From Prevotella sp. UBA2754 (GTDB lineage Bacteria; Bacteroidota; Bacteroidia; Bacteroidales; Bacteroidaceae): a stretch of DNA of 61,943 bases. A program made the translations under genes and the position numbers. The stretch covers positions 1 to 61,943 of the forward strand of contig DEJG01000015.1 in the NCBI GenBank assembly GCA_002353295.1, written 5' to 3'. The notes beneath the pieces were generated by a model that saw only the letters and a program-made list of their open reading frames with translations, had not been told where the DNA came from and searched no databases. Each line of letters begins with the position of its first letter. Position 1 is the stretch's first letter. Positions 52,043 to 59,888 of the stretch are shown in pieces.

Positions 52043-52780
52043 ATGGGAAGAGCATTTGAATATCGTAAAGCTACCAAGCTGAAGAGATGGGGCCACATGG
52101 CCAAGACATTTACCAAAATCGGTAAGCAGATTGCCATTGCCGTGAAGGCAGGTGGTCCAGAACCAGAGAACAACCCGGCGCTGCGTGCTATCATCGCCAA
52201 CGCTAAGCGTGAGAACATGCCAAAGGATAATATTGAGCGTGCTATCAAGAATGCTATGGGTAAGGACCAAAGCGATTATAAAGAAGTAACATATGAGGGA
52301 TATGGCCCTCATGGTGTTGCCATTTTCGTCGATACCCTGACTGACAACACTACACGCACAGTAGGTGATGTACGTTCAGTGTTCAACAAATTCAATGGTA
52401 ACTTGGGTACTCAGGGATCTTTATCGTTCCTTTTTGACCATAAGGCCGTATTCACCTTCAAGAAAAAAGATGGTTTGGATATGGATGAACTGATTCTCGA
52501 TCTGATTGACTATGGAGTAGAGGATGAATATGACGAGGATGAAGAAGAAAACTCAATCACTATCTATGGCGATCCACAGTCGTTTGGCGCTATCCAGAAA
52601 CATCTGGAGGAAAATGGCTTTGAGGTAACAGGTGCTGAATTTACCCGTATCCCTAATGACCTGAAAGACGTGACTCCTGAAGAGCGTGAAACCATCGACA
52701 AGATGATAGAGAAGTTGGAAGACTTCGATGATGTGCAGACTGTATACACCAACATGAAGCCAGAAGTGGTTGAGGAGTAA
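52043..52780 (+). CDS. YebC/PmpR-family (DUF28) protein
   Basis: 245 residues. GRAFEYRKATKLKRWGHMAK opens the protein, followed by the DUF28 blocks NPALRAIIANAKRENMPKDNIERAI and GYGPHGVAIFVDTLTDNTTRT. The family includes YebC-type factors, annotated as transcription regulators and also linked to ribosome function at difficult peptide motifs. The acidic loop DEYDEDEEENS (about 163-173) is long. It follows pheT and its stop overlaps the ATG of the TSCPD gene (TAATG). Confidence 0.9.
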   Translation: MGRAFEYRKATKLKRWGHMAKTFTKIGKQIAIAVKAGGPEPENNPALRAIIANAKRENMPKDNIERAIKNAMGKDQSDYKEVTYEGYGPHGVAIFVDTLTDNTTRTVGDVRSVFNKFNGNLGTQGSLSFLFDHKAVFTFKKKDGLDMDELILDLIDYGVEDEYDEDEEENSITIYGDPQSFGAIQKHLEENGFEVTGAEFTRIPNDLKDVTPEERETIDKMIEKLEDFDDVQTVYTNMKPEVVEE

Positions 52781-53052
52781 TGGCAACAAAGCATATCATG
52801 TATGAGACTCACGGCACGTGTTCTAAGATGATTGACGTGACCTGTGACGAGAACGACGTTATCCAACAAGTGTTCTTTCTTGGGGGATGTAATGGAAATC
52901 TGCAAGGCATCAGCCAACTGGTGCGTGGACAGAAGATTGACGATGTCATCCAACGCGTGAATGGTATCCGTTGCGGTACGAAGAATACCAGTTGTCCAGA
53001 CCAGTTGTGCAGGGCATTGGAAGAATTGAAGAAACAACCGTTAGAAGCCTGA
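52780..53052 (+). CDS. TSCPD-domain protein
   Basis: 90 residues; the small TSCPD domain named for its C-terminal TSCPD motif, here NTSCPDQLCRALEEL, with earlier conserved cysteines (GTCSKMIDVTCDEND, GGCNGNLQGISQLVRGQ). Similar domains occur at the C-terminus of some ribonucleotide reductases; the stand-alone form is of unknown function. Its start overlaps the yebC stop by one base. The stop codon sits in the loop of the hairpin at 53038-53065. Confidence 0.85.
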   Translation: MATKHIMYETHGTCSKMIDVTCDENDVIQQVFFLGGCNGNLQGISQLVRGQKIDDVIQRVNGIRCGTKNTSCPDQLCRALEELKKQPLEA

Positions 53053-53065
53053 GTGCTTCTAACGG
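53038..53065. terminator. Shared bidirectional terminator inside two coding ends
   Basis: CCGTTAGAAGC (53038-53048) pairs perfectly with GCTTCTAACGG (53055-53065). The left arm encodes the last residues of the TSCPD protein, the right arm the last residues and stop of the convergent lipoprotein. A TCTTTTTC run follows on the plus strand. Confidence 0.75.
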
Positions 53066-53448
53066 TAATCTTTTTCTTGGAAGGTAGCTTCGAAAAGTTT
53101 CTCTCCTTTATTCTTACTGGAATAGTAGATGTAGCGGAATTGATATCCTGCATCTTTATAAGGTTTCATTGCTGTAGCGTTTTTCAGCTGTTGTAACATT
53201 TGCTCGCGAGGATTGTTTTTCCGAATGACGGCAGAGTCGTCGATGACACCTTCTAAAGTGTAAGAATATATTAAGGTGTGCGTAGCAACATCAAAATTCA
53301 TACTGTCTACAGTTACTCCTTTGGCTATGAGGGCAGGGCAGTTCTTTGATGTATATTCCTTGGCTTCACGTGCACAACGTTCTTCAAGAGTTTCTTGACA
53401 GGCTGTCAAAAACAACACTCCTATGAGGGCTAAAAATAGTTTTTTCAT
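53059..53448 (-). CDS. Small lipoprotein of unknown function
   Basis: 129 residues from the ATG at 53448: MKKLFLALIGVLFLTACQE, a clear lipobox. The mature part starts TLEERCAREAKEYTSKNCP, with two further cysteines, and then predicts as mixed alpha/beta. The frame extends to an ATG at 53482-53484, which overlaps the -7 box (53482-53489), so the shorter start is used. It is convergent with the TSCPD gene and shares its terminator. No family recognised. Confidence 0.7.
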   Translation of the reverse strand: MKKLFLALIGVLFLTACQETLEERCAREAKEYTSKNCPALIAKGVTVDSMNFDVATHTLIYSYTLEGVIDDSAVIRKNNPREQMLQQLKNATAMKPYKDAGYQFRYIYYSSKNKGEKLFEATFQEKDYR

Positions 53449-53481
53449 TGTTGTATTTAATGCTATAGTTTGTAATTTCTG

Positions 53482-53489
53482 CAAAATTA
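53482..53489 (-). promoter_or_regulatory. -7 box of the small lipoprotein gene
   Basis: TAATTTTG on the minus strand, 33 bases before the ATG at 53448. It overlaps the farther in-frame ATG and so excludes it. Confidence 0.6.
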
Positions 53490-53535
53490 ATAAAATAAAA
53501 TGGCTTAGATAGGTTAGTATCTCATTTTTTTTTCG

Positions 53536-53543
53536 TAATTTTG
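53536..53543 (+). promoter_or_regulatory. -7 box of lepA
   Basis: TAATTTTG, 24 bases before the ATG at 53568. It covers the alternative start at 53541, which is therefore rejected. The -33 element is weak. Confidence 0.6.
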
Positions 53544-53567
53544 CAAAACATTGTACATGTCTCTATT

Positions 53568-55349
53568 ATGGATCATATCAGGAACTTCTGCATTATCGCC
53601 CATATCGATCATGGTAAGTCAACATTGGCAGACCGTATGCTTGAATATACCAAAACGATTCAAGTAACTGAAGGTCAAATGCTTGACGATATGGATTTGG
53701 AAAAAGAACGTGGCATCACTATTAAAAGTCATGCCATCCAAATGGAGTATATCTATAAAGGAGAGAAATATATCCTAAATTTGATAGACACTCCAGGACA
53801 TGTAGATTTCTCATATGAGGTGAGCCGTTCTATTGCTGCTTGTGAAGGTGCTTTGTTGGTGGTAGATGCTACTCAAGGAGTACAAGCACAGACGATATCC
53901 AATCTCTATCTGGCAATAGACCACGATTTGGAGATTATTCCCGTTATCAATAAGATTGATATGCCAAGTGCAATGCCTGATGAGGTTGAAGACGAAATTG
54001 TAGACCTTATAGGATGTGATCCTCAGGACATTATTCGCGCCAGTGGTAAGACCGGTGAAGGTGTAGAACAGATTCTTGATGCTGTTGTTGAGCGTATCCC
54101 TCATCCTGTCGGCGATGAGAAAGCACCCCTGCAGGCGTTGATTTTTGACTCTGTATTTAATTCTTTCAGAGGTATTATTGCTTATTTCAAAATAGAGAAC
54201 GGTAGTATCCGCAAAGGTGAGAAAGTCAAGTTCTTTAATACTGGAATGGAGTATGATGCTGACGAGGTGGGCGTGCTGAAAATGGACATGATTCCCCGGC
54301 AAGAGTTGCGTACTGGTGATGTAGGTTATATTATCAGCGGTATTAAGAATTCAAAGGAAGTAAAGGTTGGCGATACTATTACCAGTGTGGCCAATCCTTG
54401 TGACAAGGCTATTGAAGGATTCCAGGAAGTCAAACCGATGGTGTTCGCGGGAGTATATCCTATAGATCCCACAGACTATGAGAACCTGCGTGCCTCACTT
54501 GAGAAACTTCAGCTTAACGATGCATCACTGACATTTACGCCTGAGACTTCTGTGGCTTTAGGCTTTGGGTTCCGATGCGGCTTCCTTGGCTTGCTTCATA
54601 TGGAGATTGTGCAAGAACGTTTGGATCGTGAGTTTGATATGGATGTTATTACCACGGTACCCAATGTTACCTATATGTGTTACGACAAACAGGGTGGGGT
54701 GAAAGAAGTGCATAATCCGTCAGGATTGCCTGATCCTACACTGATTGACCATATCGAAGAACCATATATCAAAGCAAGTATCATTACTGCTGCTGACTAT
54801 ATCGGACCTATAATGACACTCTGTCTTGACAAGCGAGGTGAACTGATAGACCAGCAATACGTATCGGGCAATCGTGTGGAATTACGATTTATGCTGCCCT
54901 TAGGTGAAATTGTGATTGACTTTTATGACAAGTTGAAATCTATTTCTAAAGGTTATGCTTCCTTCGATTATCATGTTGATTGTTTCCGTCCCTCCAAGTT
55001 GGCAAAGCTTGATATTCTGCTTAATGGCGAATCTGTCGATGCCTTATCTACATTGACGCACCAGGATAATGCAGTATCTTTTGGTCGTCGTATGTGCGAA
55101 AAACTGAAGGAGCTTATTCCTCGACAGCAGTTCGACATTGCTATTCAGGCTGCTATCGGTGCAAAGATTATTGCCCGAGAAACGGTAAAGCAGGTACGCA
55201 AGGACGTGACAGCAAAATGTTATGGTGGCGATGTGAGCCGTAAGCGTAAATTGTTGGAGAAACAGAAACGCGGTAAGAAACGTATGAAGCAAATCGGCAA
55301 TGTGGAAGTGCCCCAGAAAGCCTTCCTGGCTGTACTTAAATTGGACTAA
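53568..55349 (+). CDS. lepA: Elongation factor 4 (LepA)
   Basis: 593 residues starting MDHIRNFCIIAHIDHGKST, matching the usual LepA length. GTPase motifs: AHIDHGKST (G1), DTPGHVDFSYEV (G3), NKIDMPSA (G4). Domains II, III and V follow, and the LepA-specific C-terminal domain ends in Lys/Arg-rich VSRKRKLLEKQKRGKKRMK. It is a ribosome-associated GTPase acting in translation under stress or in initiation. The Crp/Fnr gene follows 39 bases later. Confidence 0.96.
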   Translation: MDHIRNFCIIAHIDHGKSTLADRMLEYTKTIQVTEGQMLDDMDLEKERGITIKSHAIQMEYIYKGEKYILNLIDTPGHVDFSYEVSRSIAACEGALLVVDATQGVQAQTISNLYLAIDHDLEIIPVINKIDMPSAMPDEVEDEIVDLIGCDPQDIIRASGKTGEGVEQILDAVVERIPHPVGDEKAPLQALIFDSVFNSFRGIIAYFKIENGSIRKGEKVKFFNTGMEYDADEVGVLKMDMIPRQELRTGDVGYIISGIKNSKEVKVGDTITSVANPCDKAIEGFQEVKPMVFAGVYPIDPTDYENLRASLEKLQLNDASLTFTPETSVALGFGFRCGFLGLLHMEIVQERLDREFDMDVITTVPNVTYMCYDKQGGVKEVHNPSGLPDPTLIDHIEEPYIKASIITAADYIGPIMTLCLDKRGELIDQQYVSGNRVELRFMLPLGEIVIDFYDKLKSISKGYASFDYHVDCFRPSKLAKLDILLNGESVDALSTLTHQDNAVSFGRRMCEKLKELIPRQQFDIAIQAAIGAKIIARETVKQVRKDVTAKCYGGDVSRKRKLLEKQKRGKKRMKQIGNVEVPQKAFLAVLKLD

Positions 55350-55388
55350 AACAAACAATAATATAAAAACTGAAAATCCACTAATGAT

Positions 55389-55994
55389 ATGACTGCACTA
55401 GGACTGACACCACGAGATGTAGCACGTGAATTAGCTAGACGTTACAGTACGATGACCCATGATGAGTTAGACGTGCTGGAGAGTATTCTTGTTCCCTTGA
55501 AATACCAAAAGGGTGAAATCATCCTCAAAGAGGGTGAAGTGTGCAAGAATATTTATTGGGTTGTGAAGGGACTTATTCGCCAATTTTATTATAAGAACGG
55601 TAAGGAGCTAACAGAATATATGGCTACTGAAAACAATATCTGTATGTGTATTGAAAGTTTGTTTAAGGAAGAACCTACTCATTTGCAGATTATGGCTTTG
55701 GAACCTACCATTATCTATGCACTTCCCAAAGCATCTTTAGAGCAGGAAGCTATGAAGAATGTTAATATTCAGATGCTTTATCGTAAGATATTGGAAGAGT
55801 CTCTTATTTTTTCACAGATTCATGCTGATATGCTTCGCTTTGAATCTGCTCAAGACCGTTATGCCAAACTTGTGAAGCGCAGTCCACAACTAGTGCTCCG
55901 TGCTCCGTTGGTATATATTGCCAGTTATCTTCAGATGACCCCTGAAACACTGAGTCGTGTACGAACCTCTGCCTTGTTGGATGATAGAGGTTGA
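55389..55994 (+). CDS. Crp/Fnr-family transcriptional regulator
   Basis: 201 residues. A cyclic-nucleotide-binding-like beta roll spans about 28-125 (LKYQKGEIILKEGEVCKNIYWVVKG), a long dimer helix follows, and the HTH is at the C-terminus (APLVYIASYLQMTPETLSRVR). Bacteroidetes members of this family often lack cAMP and Fe-S ligands; no N-terminal FNR-type cysteine cluster is present. Target genes are unknown. It may be cotranscribed with lepA. The downstream DUF4298 gene is convergent. Confidence 0.85.
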   Translation: MTALGLTPRDVARELARRYSTMTHDELDVLESILVPLKYQKGEIILKEGEVCKNIYWVVKGLIRQFYYKNGKELTEYMATENNICMCIESLFKEEPTHLQIMALEPTIIYALPKASLEQEAMKNVNIQMLYRKILEESLIFSQIHADMLRFESAQDRYAKLVKRSPQLVLRAPLVYIASYLQMTPETLSRVRTSALLDDRG

Positions 55995-56022
55995 TGGATA
56001 ATCAAAGACTCTAGTGTTTTGA

Positions 56023-56316
56023 TTATTGGATAGCAACAATGGATTGCATGCGTTGTTTCAGTTCACGATAGTCTTCCAGAAGGTTCCAGATAGCATCCTC
56101 TGAGAGAACACCTCTTCGGAGGTTATGGGGAAGACGCCCCCGTTCATCATCGGTAAAGTCTTGTTTCCAAGTATCACTGCCATAATAATCGCTCAAAGCT
56201 TTGATAGCATCTTGAGATTCCTGCAGTTGATCAAGAGCCACTGATAGTTGCATCACTGCTGAAGCTGCCCGATTGAACTGCTGTTCCATGTGTCTGATTC
56301 GTTCTATTTGTTCCAT
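56023..56316 (-). CDS. DUF4298 small helical protein
   Basis: 97 residues, mostly two long helices with a WKQDFTDDERGRLPHNLRRG turn, then LSEDAIWNLLEDYREL, the DUF4298 pattern. Function unknown. The tRNA unit terminates 22 bases upstream on the same strand, at 56344-56368, so this gene probably has its own start. It is convergent with the Crp/Fnr regulator. Confidence 0.8.
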   Translation of the reverse strand: MEQIERIRHMEQQFNRAASAVMQLSVALDQLQESQDAIKALSDYYGSDTWKQDFTDDERGRLPHNLRRGVLSEDAIWNLLEDYRELKQRMQSIVAIQ

Positions 56317-56337
56317 GTTACTAGTCTGTTATTGGTA

Positions 56338-56368
56338 AAAAATAAAAGCGCTGATTATCAGCGCTTTT
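56338..56368 (-). terminator. Terminator of the tRNA unit
   Basis: On the minus strand AAAAGCGCTGA pairs perfectly with TCAGCGCTTTT (arms 56358-56368 and 56344-56354, 3-base loop), followed by ATTTTTT. It lies just past the last tRNA (Glu). Confidence 0.85.
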
Positions 56369-56371
56369 TTG

Positions 56372-56443
56372 TAGTCGATAGGGGAATCGAACCCCTATGC
56401 CAAGATTGAGAATCTTGTATCCTAACCATTAGATGAATCGACC
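56372..56443 (-). tRNA. tRNA-Glu (anticodon CTC)
   Basis: 72 nt. Acceptor GGTCGAT pairs with ATCGACT (one G.U); anticodon stem CAAGA/TCTTG with loop TTCTCAA gives CTC; T-arm GGGG TTCGATT CCCC. CCA is not encoded. Last gene of a four-tRNA set. Confidence 0.92.
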
Positions 56444-56473
56444 ATCATGTTTGTTGAGGTTTCATGAACCCAG

Positions 56474-56560
56474 CGGAAGCTGGGGGATTCGAACCCCCGG
56501 TACGGTAACCCGCACGGCAGTTTAGCAAACTGCTGGTTTCAGCCACTCACCCAAACTTCC
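56474..56560 (-). tRNA. tRNA-Ser (anticodon GCT)
   Basis: 87 nt with the long variable arm of serine tRNAs. Acceptor GGAAGTT with AGCTTCC; anticodon stem GCAGT/ACTGC with loop TTGCTAA gives GCT, reading AGC/AGT. T-arm GGGGG TTCGAAT CCCCC. Confidence 0.93.
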
Positions 56561-56611
56561 TTTTACCGGTTGTTCTTGTCAAAACCTAAGCGTTTTCTCT
56601 CAAACGCGGTG

Positions 56612-56643
56612 CAAAGGTAATGCTTTTATTTTACTCTTGCAAA
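56612..56643 (-). promoter_or_regulatory. Promoter of the Ser-Glu tRNA pair
   Basis: On the minus strand TTTG (56640-56643), a 20-base spacer and TACCTTTG (56612-56619), about 50 bases before tRNA-Ser. Confidence 0.7.
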
Positions 56644-56686
56644 TTTTTCGGCACTTTTTTTCTTTCCTTCTGCTATTTAATAGAAG

Positions 56687-56759
56687 AGCGGTAGACGGGA
56701 CTCGAACCCGCGACCCTCGGCTTGGGAAGCCAATGCTCTACCAACTGAGCCACTACCGC
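56687..56759 (-). tRNA. tRNA-Gly (anticodon CCC)
   Basis: 73 nt. Acceptor GCGGTAG/CTACCGC; anticodon stem TTGGC/GCCGA with loop TTCCCAA gives CCC; T-arm sequence GCGGG TTCGAGT CCCGT. Discriminator base T. Confidence 0.93.
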
Positions 56760-56802
56760 AAGAAAAAGAGTCAGACGGCGCTGACTCCCATTTGCTCAAA
56801 AG

Positions 56803-56875
<73 letters not shown>

Positions 56876-56907
56876 AATTCCAAAGAACGCTTTTTCTTTT
56901 GCGAGTG

Positions 56908-56938
56908 CAAAGGTAATATAAAATTTCGGTTCAGCAAA
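56908..56938 (-). promoter_or_regulatory. Promoter of the tRNA set
   Basis: On the minus strand TTTG (56935-56938), a 19-base spacer and TACCTTTG (56908-56915), an exact consensus match 33 bases before tRNA-Thr. It begins within eight bases of the uvrA stop codon. Confidence 0.8.
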
Positions 56939-56945
56939 ATTTTTC

Positions 56946-59795
56946 CTAACAAAGTTTTTCCTTCAGGAATTTTCCTGTGATGCTTTCTTTGCAGTTAGCC
57001 ACTTCCTCTGGTGTTCCGGCAATCACCAGATTGCCGCCTTTGTCACCTCCGTCAGGTCCTAAATCTATCACATGGTCAGCACATTTGATGATTTCCATAT
57101 TGTGTTCAATGATAAGGATGGTGTGGCCTCTGCTGATGAGTGCGTCGAAAGCATGAAGCAGGCGCTGGATATCGTGGAAATGCAGGCCGGTGGTTGGCTC
57201 GTCGAAAATGAAGAGTGAAGGCTCCTGTCGCTCTTGTCCGATGAAGTAGGCCAGTTTCACGCGCTGGTTCTCACCGCCTGAGAGGGTCGATGAGTTCTGT
57301 CCGAGTTTGATATATCCCAATCCTACATCCTCAAGGGGCTTCAGGCGGTTGACAATCGTTTTCTGATTGTATTTACCAAAGAACTGAATAGCCTCCGATA
57401 TGGTCATATTGAGTATATCATCGATATTTTTGCCTTCGTAGCGCACATCCAGGATGTCGTGTTTGAAGCGCTTTCCATGACAGGCTTCACATTGCAATAT
57501 GAGATCGGCCATGAACTGCATTTCGACCGTAATAACACCAGCGCCTTTACATTCATCGCATCGGCCACCGTCTGCATTGAAGGAAAAATATTGTGAGGTG
57601 AATCCCAGTTGTTTTGACAATGGCTGTTCTGCAAAAAGATCACGGATGGCGTCATATGCCTTGACGTAGGTGGCAGGATTTGAACGGGTAGATTTACCGA
57701 TAGGATTCTGATCTACGAATTCCACATGCTTAACGGCTTTGTAATCGCCTTCTAATCCTCTGAATTCGCCAGGATTATCACAAACATCTCCCAGCAGTCG
57801 CTTGAGGGCAGGGTAGAGGATGCCCTTAATCAAACTGGACTTACCGCTACCGCTGACACCTGTTACAACCGTCATGACATTTAGCGGTATTGAAACATCT
57901 ATGCCGCGCAGATTGTTCATGCGTGCTCCCAGAATCTTGATCTGCTGGTTCCAGGGGCGGCGGCTCTTGGGTACGGGTATTTCTTCTTGATGTAACAAAT
58001 ATTTGACCGTATAGCTTTTGGGGTATTTTTTGAGGGACTGCTTGTTGATGTCTTCTGCATGGCCTTCAAATACAATTTCGCCACCCAGTCGTCCCGCATC
58101 TGGTCCTACGTCAATAAGATAGTCGGCAGCCCGCATCATTTCCTCGTCGTGTTCCACCACTATCACCGTATTGCCCAATGCCTGTAACTCCTTGAGAACC
58201 TTGATCAGCCTGTCGGTATCGCGACTATGCAGTCCGATGCTTGGTTCGTCCAATATATATAAGGAACCTACGAGCGATGACCCCAGCGAGGTAGTCAGGT
58301 TGATGCGTTGACTCTCACCACCACTCAGCGAGTTCGACATGCGGTTCAGAGTCAGATACCCCAAACCTACGTCCAACAGGAATTGCAGACGTGAGTTGAT
58401 TTCTGTCAGCAGTCGTTTCCCAATCTCCTGTTCTTGATCTGAGAGTTCTAGCTGGTCGAACCATTGTCTCAGCCTGATGACAGGCATCTGCACCAAGTCG
58501 GAAATGCTTCTTCCGCCAATCTTTACGTAGTCTGCCTCTGGCTTCAATCGGGTCCCGTGGCATTTCGGACACGTGGTCTTACCCCGATAGCGACTGAGCA
58601 TGACGCGGTATTGAATTTTATATTGACTCTCCTTGACCATTTGGAAGAAAGCGTCAATACTTACCTGATCGTGAATATCCTTGTTGCGTTCTGACGGTAG
58701 TCCATGCCAAAGCATATCCTTTTGCTTCTGTGTCAGGTTGTAATATGGTTCGAAGATAGGGAAATCGTCTTTGGCTGCTCTTCTGCAGAATTCTTCTTTC
58801 CACATGCCCATTTTCTCGCCATGCCAGCATACTACGCAGCCGTCATATACTGATAGTGTCGTATTGGGAATCACCAGATGTTCGTCAATTCCGATAATCT
58901 TGCCAAATCCTTGGCATTCTGGGCAAGCTCCTACGGGTGAATTAAACGAAAACAGATTGTCGGTGGGTTCCTCAAACTTCATACCGTCGGCCTCAAAGTG
59001 CATCGAGAAATCATAACTGATCATGGAGGGCAGGAACATCAGCCGGCACTCACCGTTACCTTCATAGAACGCCGTTTCAGTAGAATCAATCAGTCGTGAT
59101 ACAATATCCTTTGCATCGTCAACCGACAGGCGGTCGATGACGAGGTAGAGTTGGGAGTTGGGAGTTGAGAGTATTCCCGAGCTTTGCTCGCCTACCCGTA
59201 GCCTTTGAGAGTTGGAAGTTGAGAGATAATCGTCGATGCGTTGGAAATCGCTATTCACGAAGATACGAGCATAGCCATTCTGAACGTACATCTTGAGTTG
59301 CTGTTCCAATGTGCGCCCTTCAGGAATGGTGATGGGGGCCATCACTACAAATTTAGTACCCTTGGCATACTGTTGCGTACACTTCACGATATCCTCCGTC
59401 GAGTGTTTCTTGACCTCCTGTCCGCTAATGGGTGAATATGTACGTCCGATGCGGGCAAAGAGCAGTCGTAGATATTCGTAGATTTCTGTGGTAGTACCTA
59501 CGGTGGATCGAGGATTACGTGAGATGACGCGCTGTTCTATGGCGATGGCAGGCGGAATGCCTTTGATGAAGTCGCACTCTGGCTTGTTCATACGTCCAAG
59601 AAACTGACGGGCATAGCTTGACAGACTCTCCACATAACGACGTTGCCCTTCAGCATAGAGTGTGTCGAAAGCCAGCGACGACTTTCCGCTACCACTCACA
59701 CCTGCCACTACAATCAGTTTGTTGCGTGGAATCTTCACATCCACGTTCTTCAGGTTGTTCACCCTGGCTCCTTTTATCTCGATGTAATCACTCAT
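56946..59795 (-). CDS. uvrA: Excinuclease ABC subunit A
   Basis: 949 residues. Two ABC ATPase halves: Walker A GVSGSGKSSLAFDTLYAEG (about 31) and GVSGSGKSSLIKGIL (about 640), signatures LSGGESQRINL and LSGGENQRVKLA, Walker B LYILDEPSIGLH and LFIFDEPTTGLH. Zinc modules CPECQGFG/CPKCHGTR and CDECKGAG...CEACHGKRF are intact. It scans DNA for damage and loads UvrB. About residues 190-217, in the UvrB-binding region, carry an extra NSQ/RLRVGEQSSGIL segment encoded by the repeat element at 59148-59227. Single gene with its own promoter at 59822-59853. Confidence 0.95.
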   Translation of the reverse strand: MSDYIEIKGARVNNLKNVDVKIPRNKLIVVAGVSGSGKSSLAFDTLYAEGQRRYVESLSSYARQFLGRMNKPECDFIKGIPPAIAIEQRVISRNPRSTVGTTTEIYEYLRLLFARIGRTYSPISGQEVKKHSTEDIVKCTQQYAKGTKFVVMAPITIPEGRTLEQQLKMYVQNGYARIFVNSDFQRIDDYLSTSNSQRLRVGEQSSGILSTPNSQLYLVIDRLSVDDAKDIVSRLIDSTETAFYEGNGECRLMFLPSMISYDFSMHFEADGMKFEEPTDNLFSFNSPVGACPECQGFGKIIGIDEHLVIPNTTLSVYDGCVVCWHGEKMGMWKEEFCRRAAKDDFPIFEPYYNLTQKQKDMLWHGLPSERNKDIHDQVSIDAFFQMVKESQYKIQYRVMLSRYRGKTTCPKCHGTRLKPEADYVKIGGRSISDLVQMPVIRLRQWFDQLELSDQEQEIGKRLLTEINSRLQFLLDVGLGYLTLNRMSNSLSGGESQRINLTTSLGSSLVGSLYILDEPSIGLHSRDTDRLIKVLKELQALGNTVIVVEHDEEMMRAADYLIDVGPDAGRLGGEIVFEGHAEDINKQSLKKYPKSYTVKYLLHQEEIPVPKSRRPWNQQIKILGARMNNLRGIDVSIPLNVMTVVTGVSGSGKSSLIKGILYPALKRLLGDVCDNPGEFRGLEGDYKAVKHVEFVDQNPIGKSTRSNPATYVKAYDAIRDLFAEQPLSKQLGFTSQYFSFNADGGRCDECKGAGVITVEMQFMADLILQCEACHGKRFKHDILDVRYEGKNIDDILNMTISEAIQFFGKYNQKTIVNRLKPLEDVGLGYIKLGQNSSTLSGGENQRVKLAYFIGQERQEPSLFIFDEPTTGLHFHDIQRLLHAFDALISRGHTILIIEHNMEIIKCADHVIDLGPDGGDKGGNLVIAGTPEEVANCKESITGKFLKEKLC
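59148..59227. repeat. Copy 2 of the 34-bp core with 7-bp repeats, inside uvrA
   Basis: Core 59173-59206 matches 30 of 34 bases of the copy at 46647-46680. Left flank: GAGTTGG, GAGTTGG, GAGTTGA, GAGTATT (59148-59175); right flank: GAGAGTT, GGAAGTT, GAGAGAT (59207-59227). The core hairpin is CGAGC-TTT-GCTCG, perfectly paired. Here the gene reads the opposite strand of the element and stays open. Confidence 0.8.
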
Positions 59796-59821
59796 GAACT
59801 TTTCCTTGAAAGTTTAGCATG

Positions 59822-59853
59822 CAAAGGTACGAAAAAAAAGTGAGCCAACCAAA
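59822..59853 (-). promoter_or_regulatory. uvrA promoter, overlapping the uxaB terminator
   Basis: On the minus strand TTTG (59850-59853), a 20-base spacer and TACCTTTG (59822-59829). The TTTG lies in the loop of the uxaB terminator hairpin. Confidence 0.7.
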
Positions 59854-59868
59854 CGTCGGCTCACTTTT
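59832..59868 (-). terminator. uxaB terminator
   Basis: AAAAGTGAGCC pairs perfectly with GGCTCACTTTT (arms 59858-59868 and 59836-59846) around an 11-base loop, followed by more T residues on the minus strand. Confidence 0.88.
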
Positions 59869-59888
59869 ATATATAAATAGGTGTAGTC

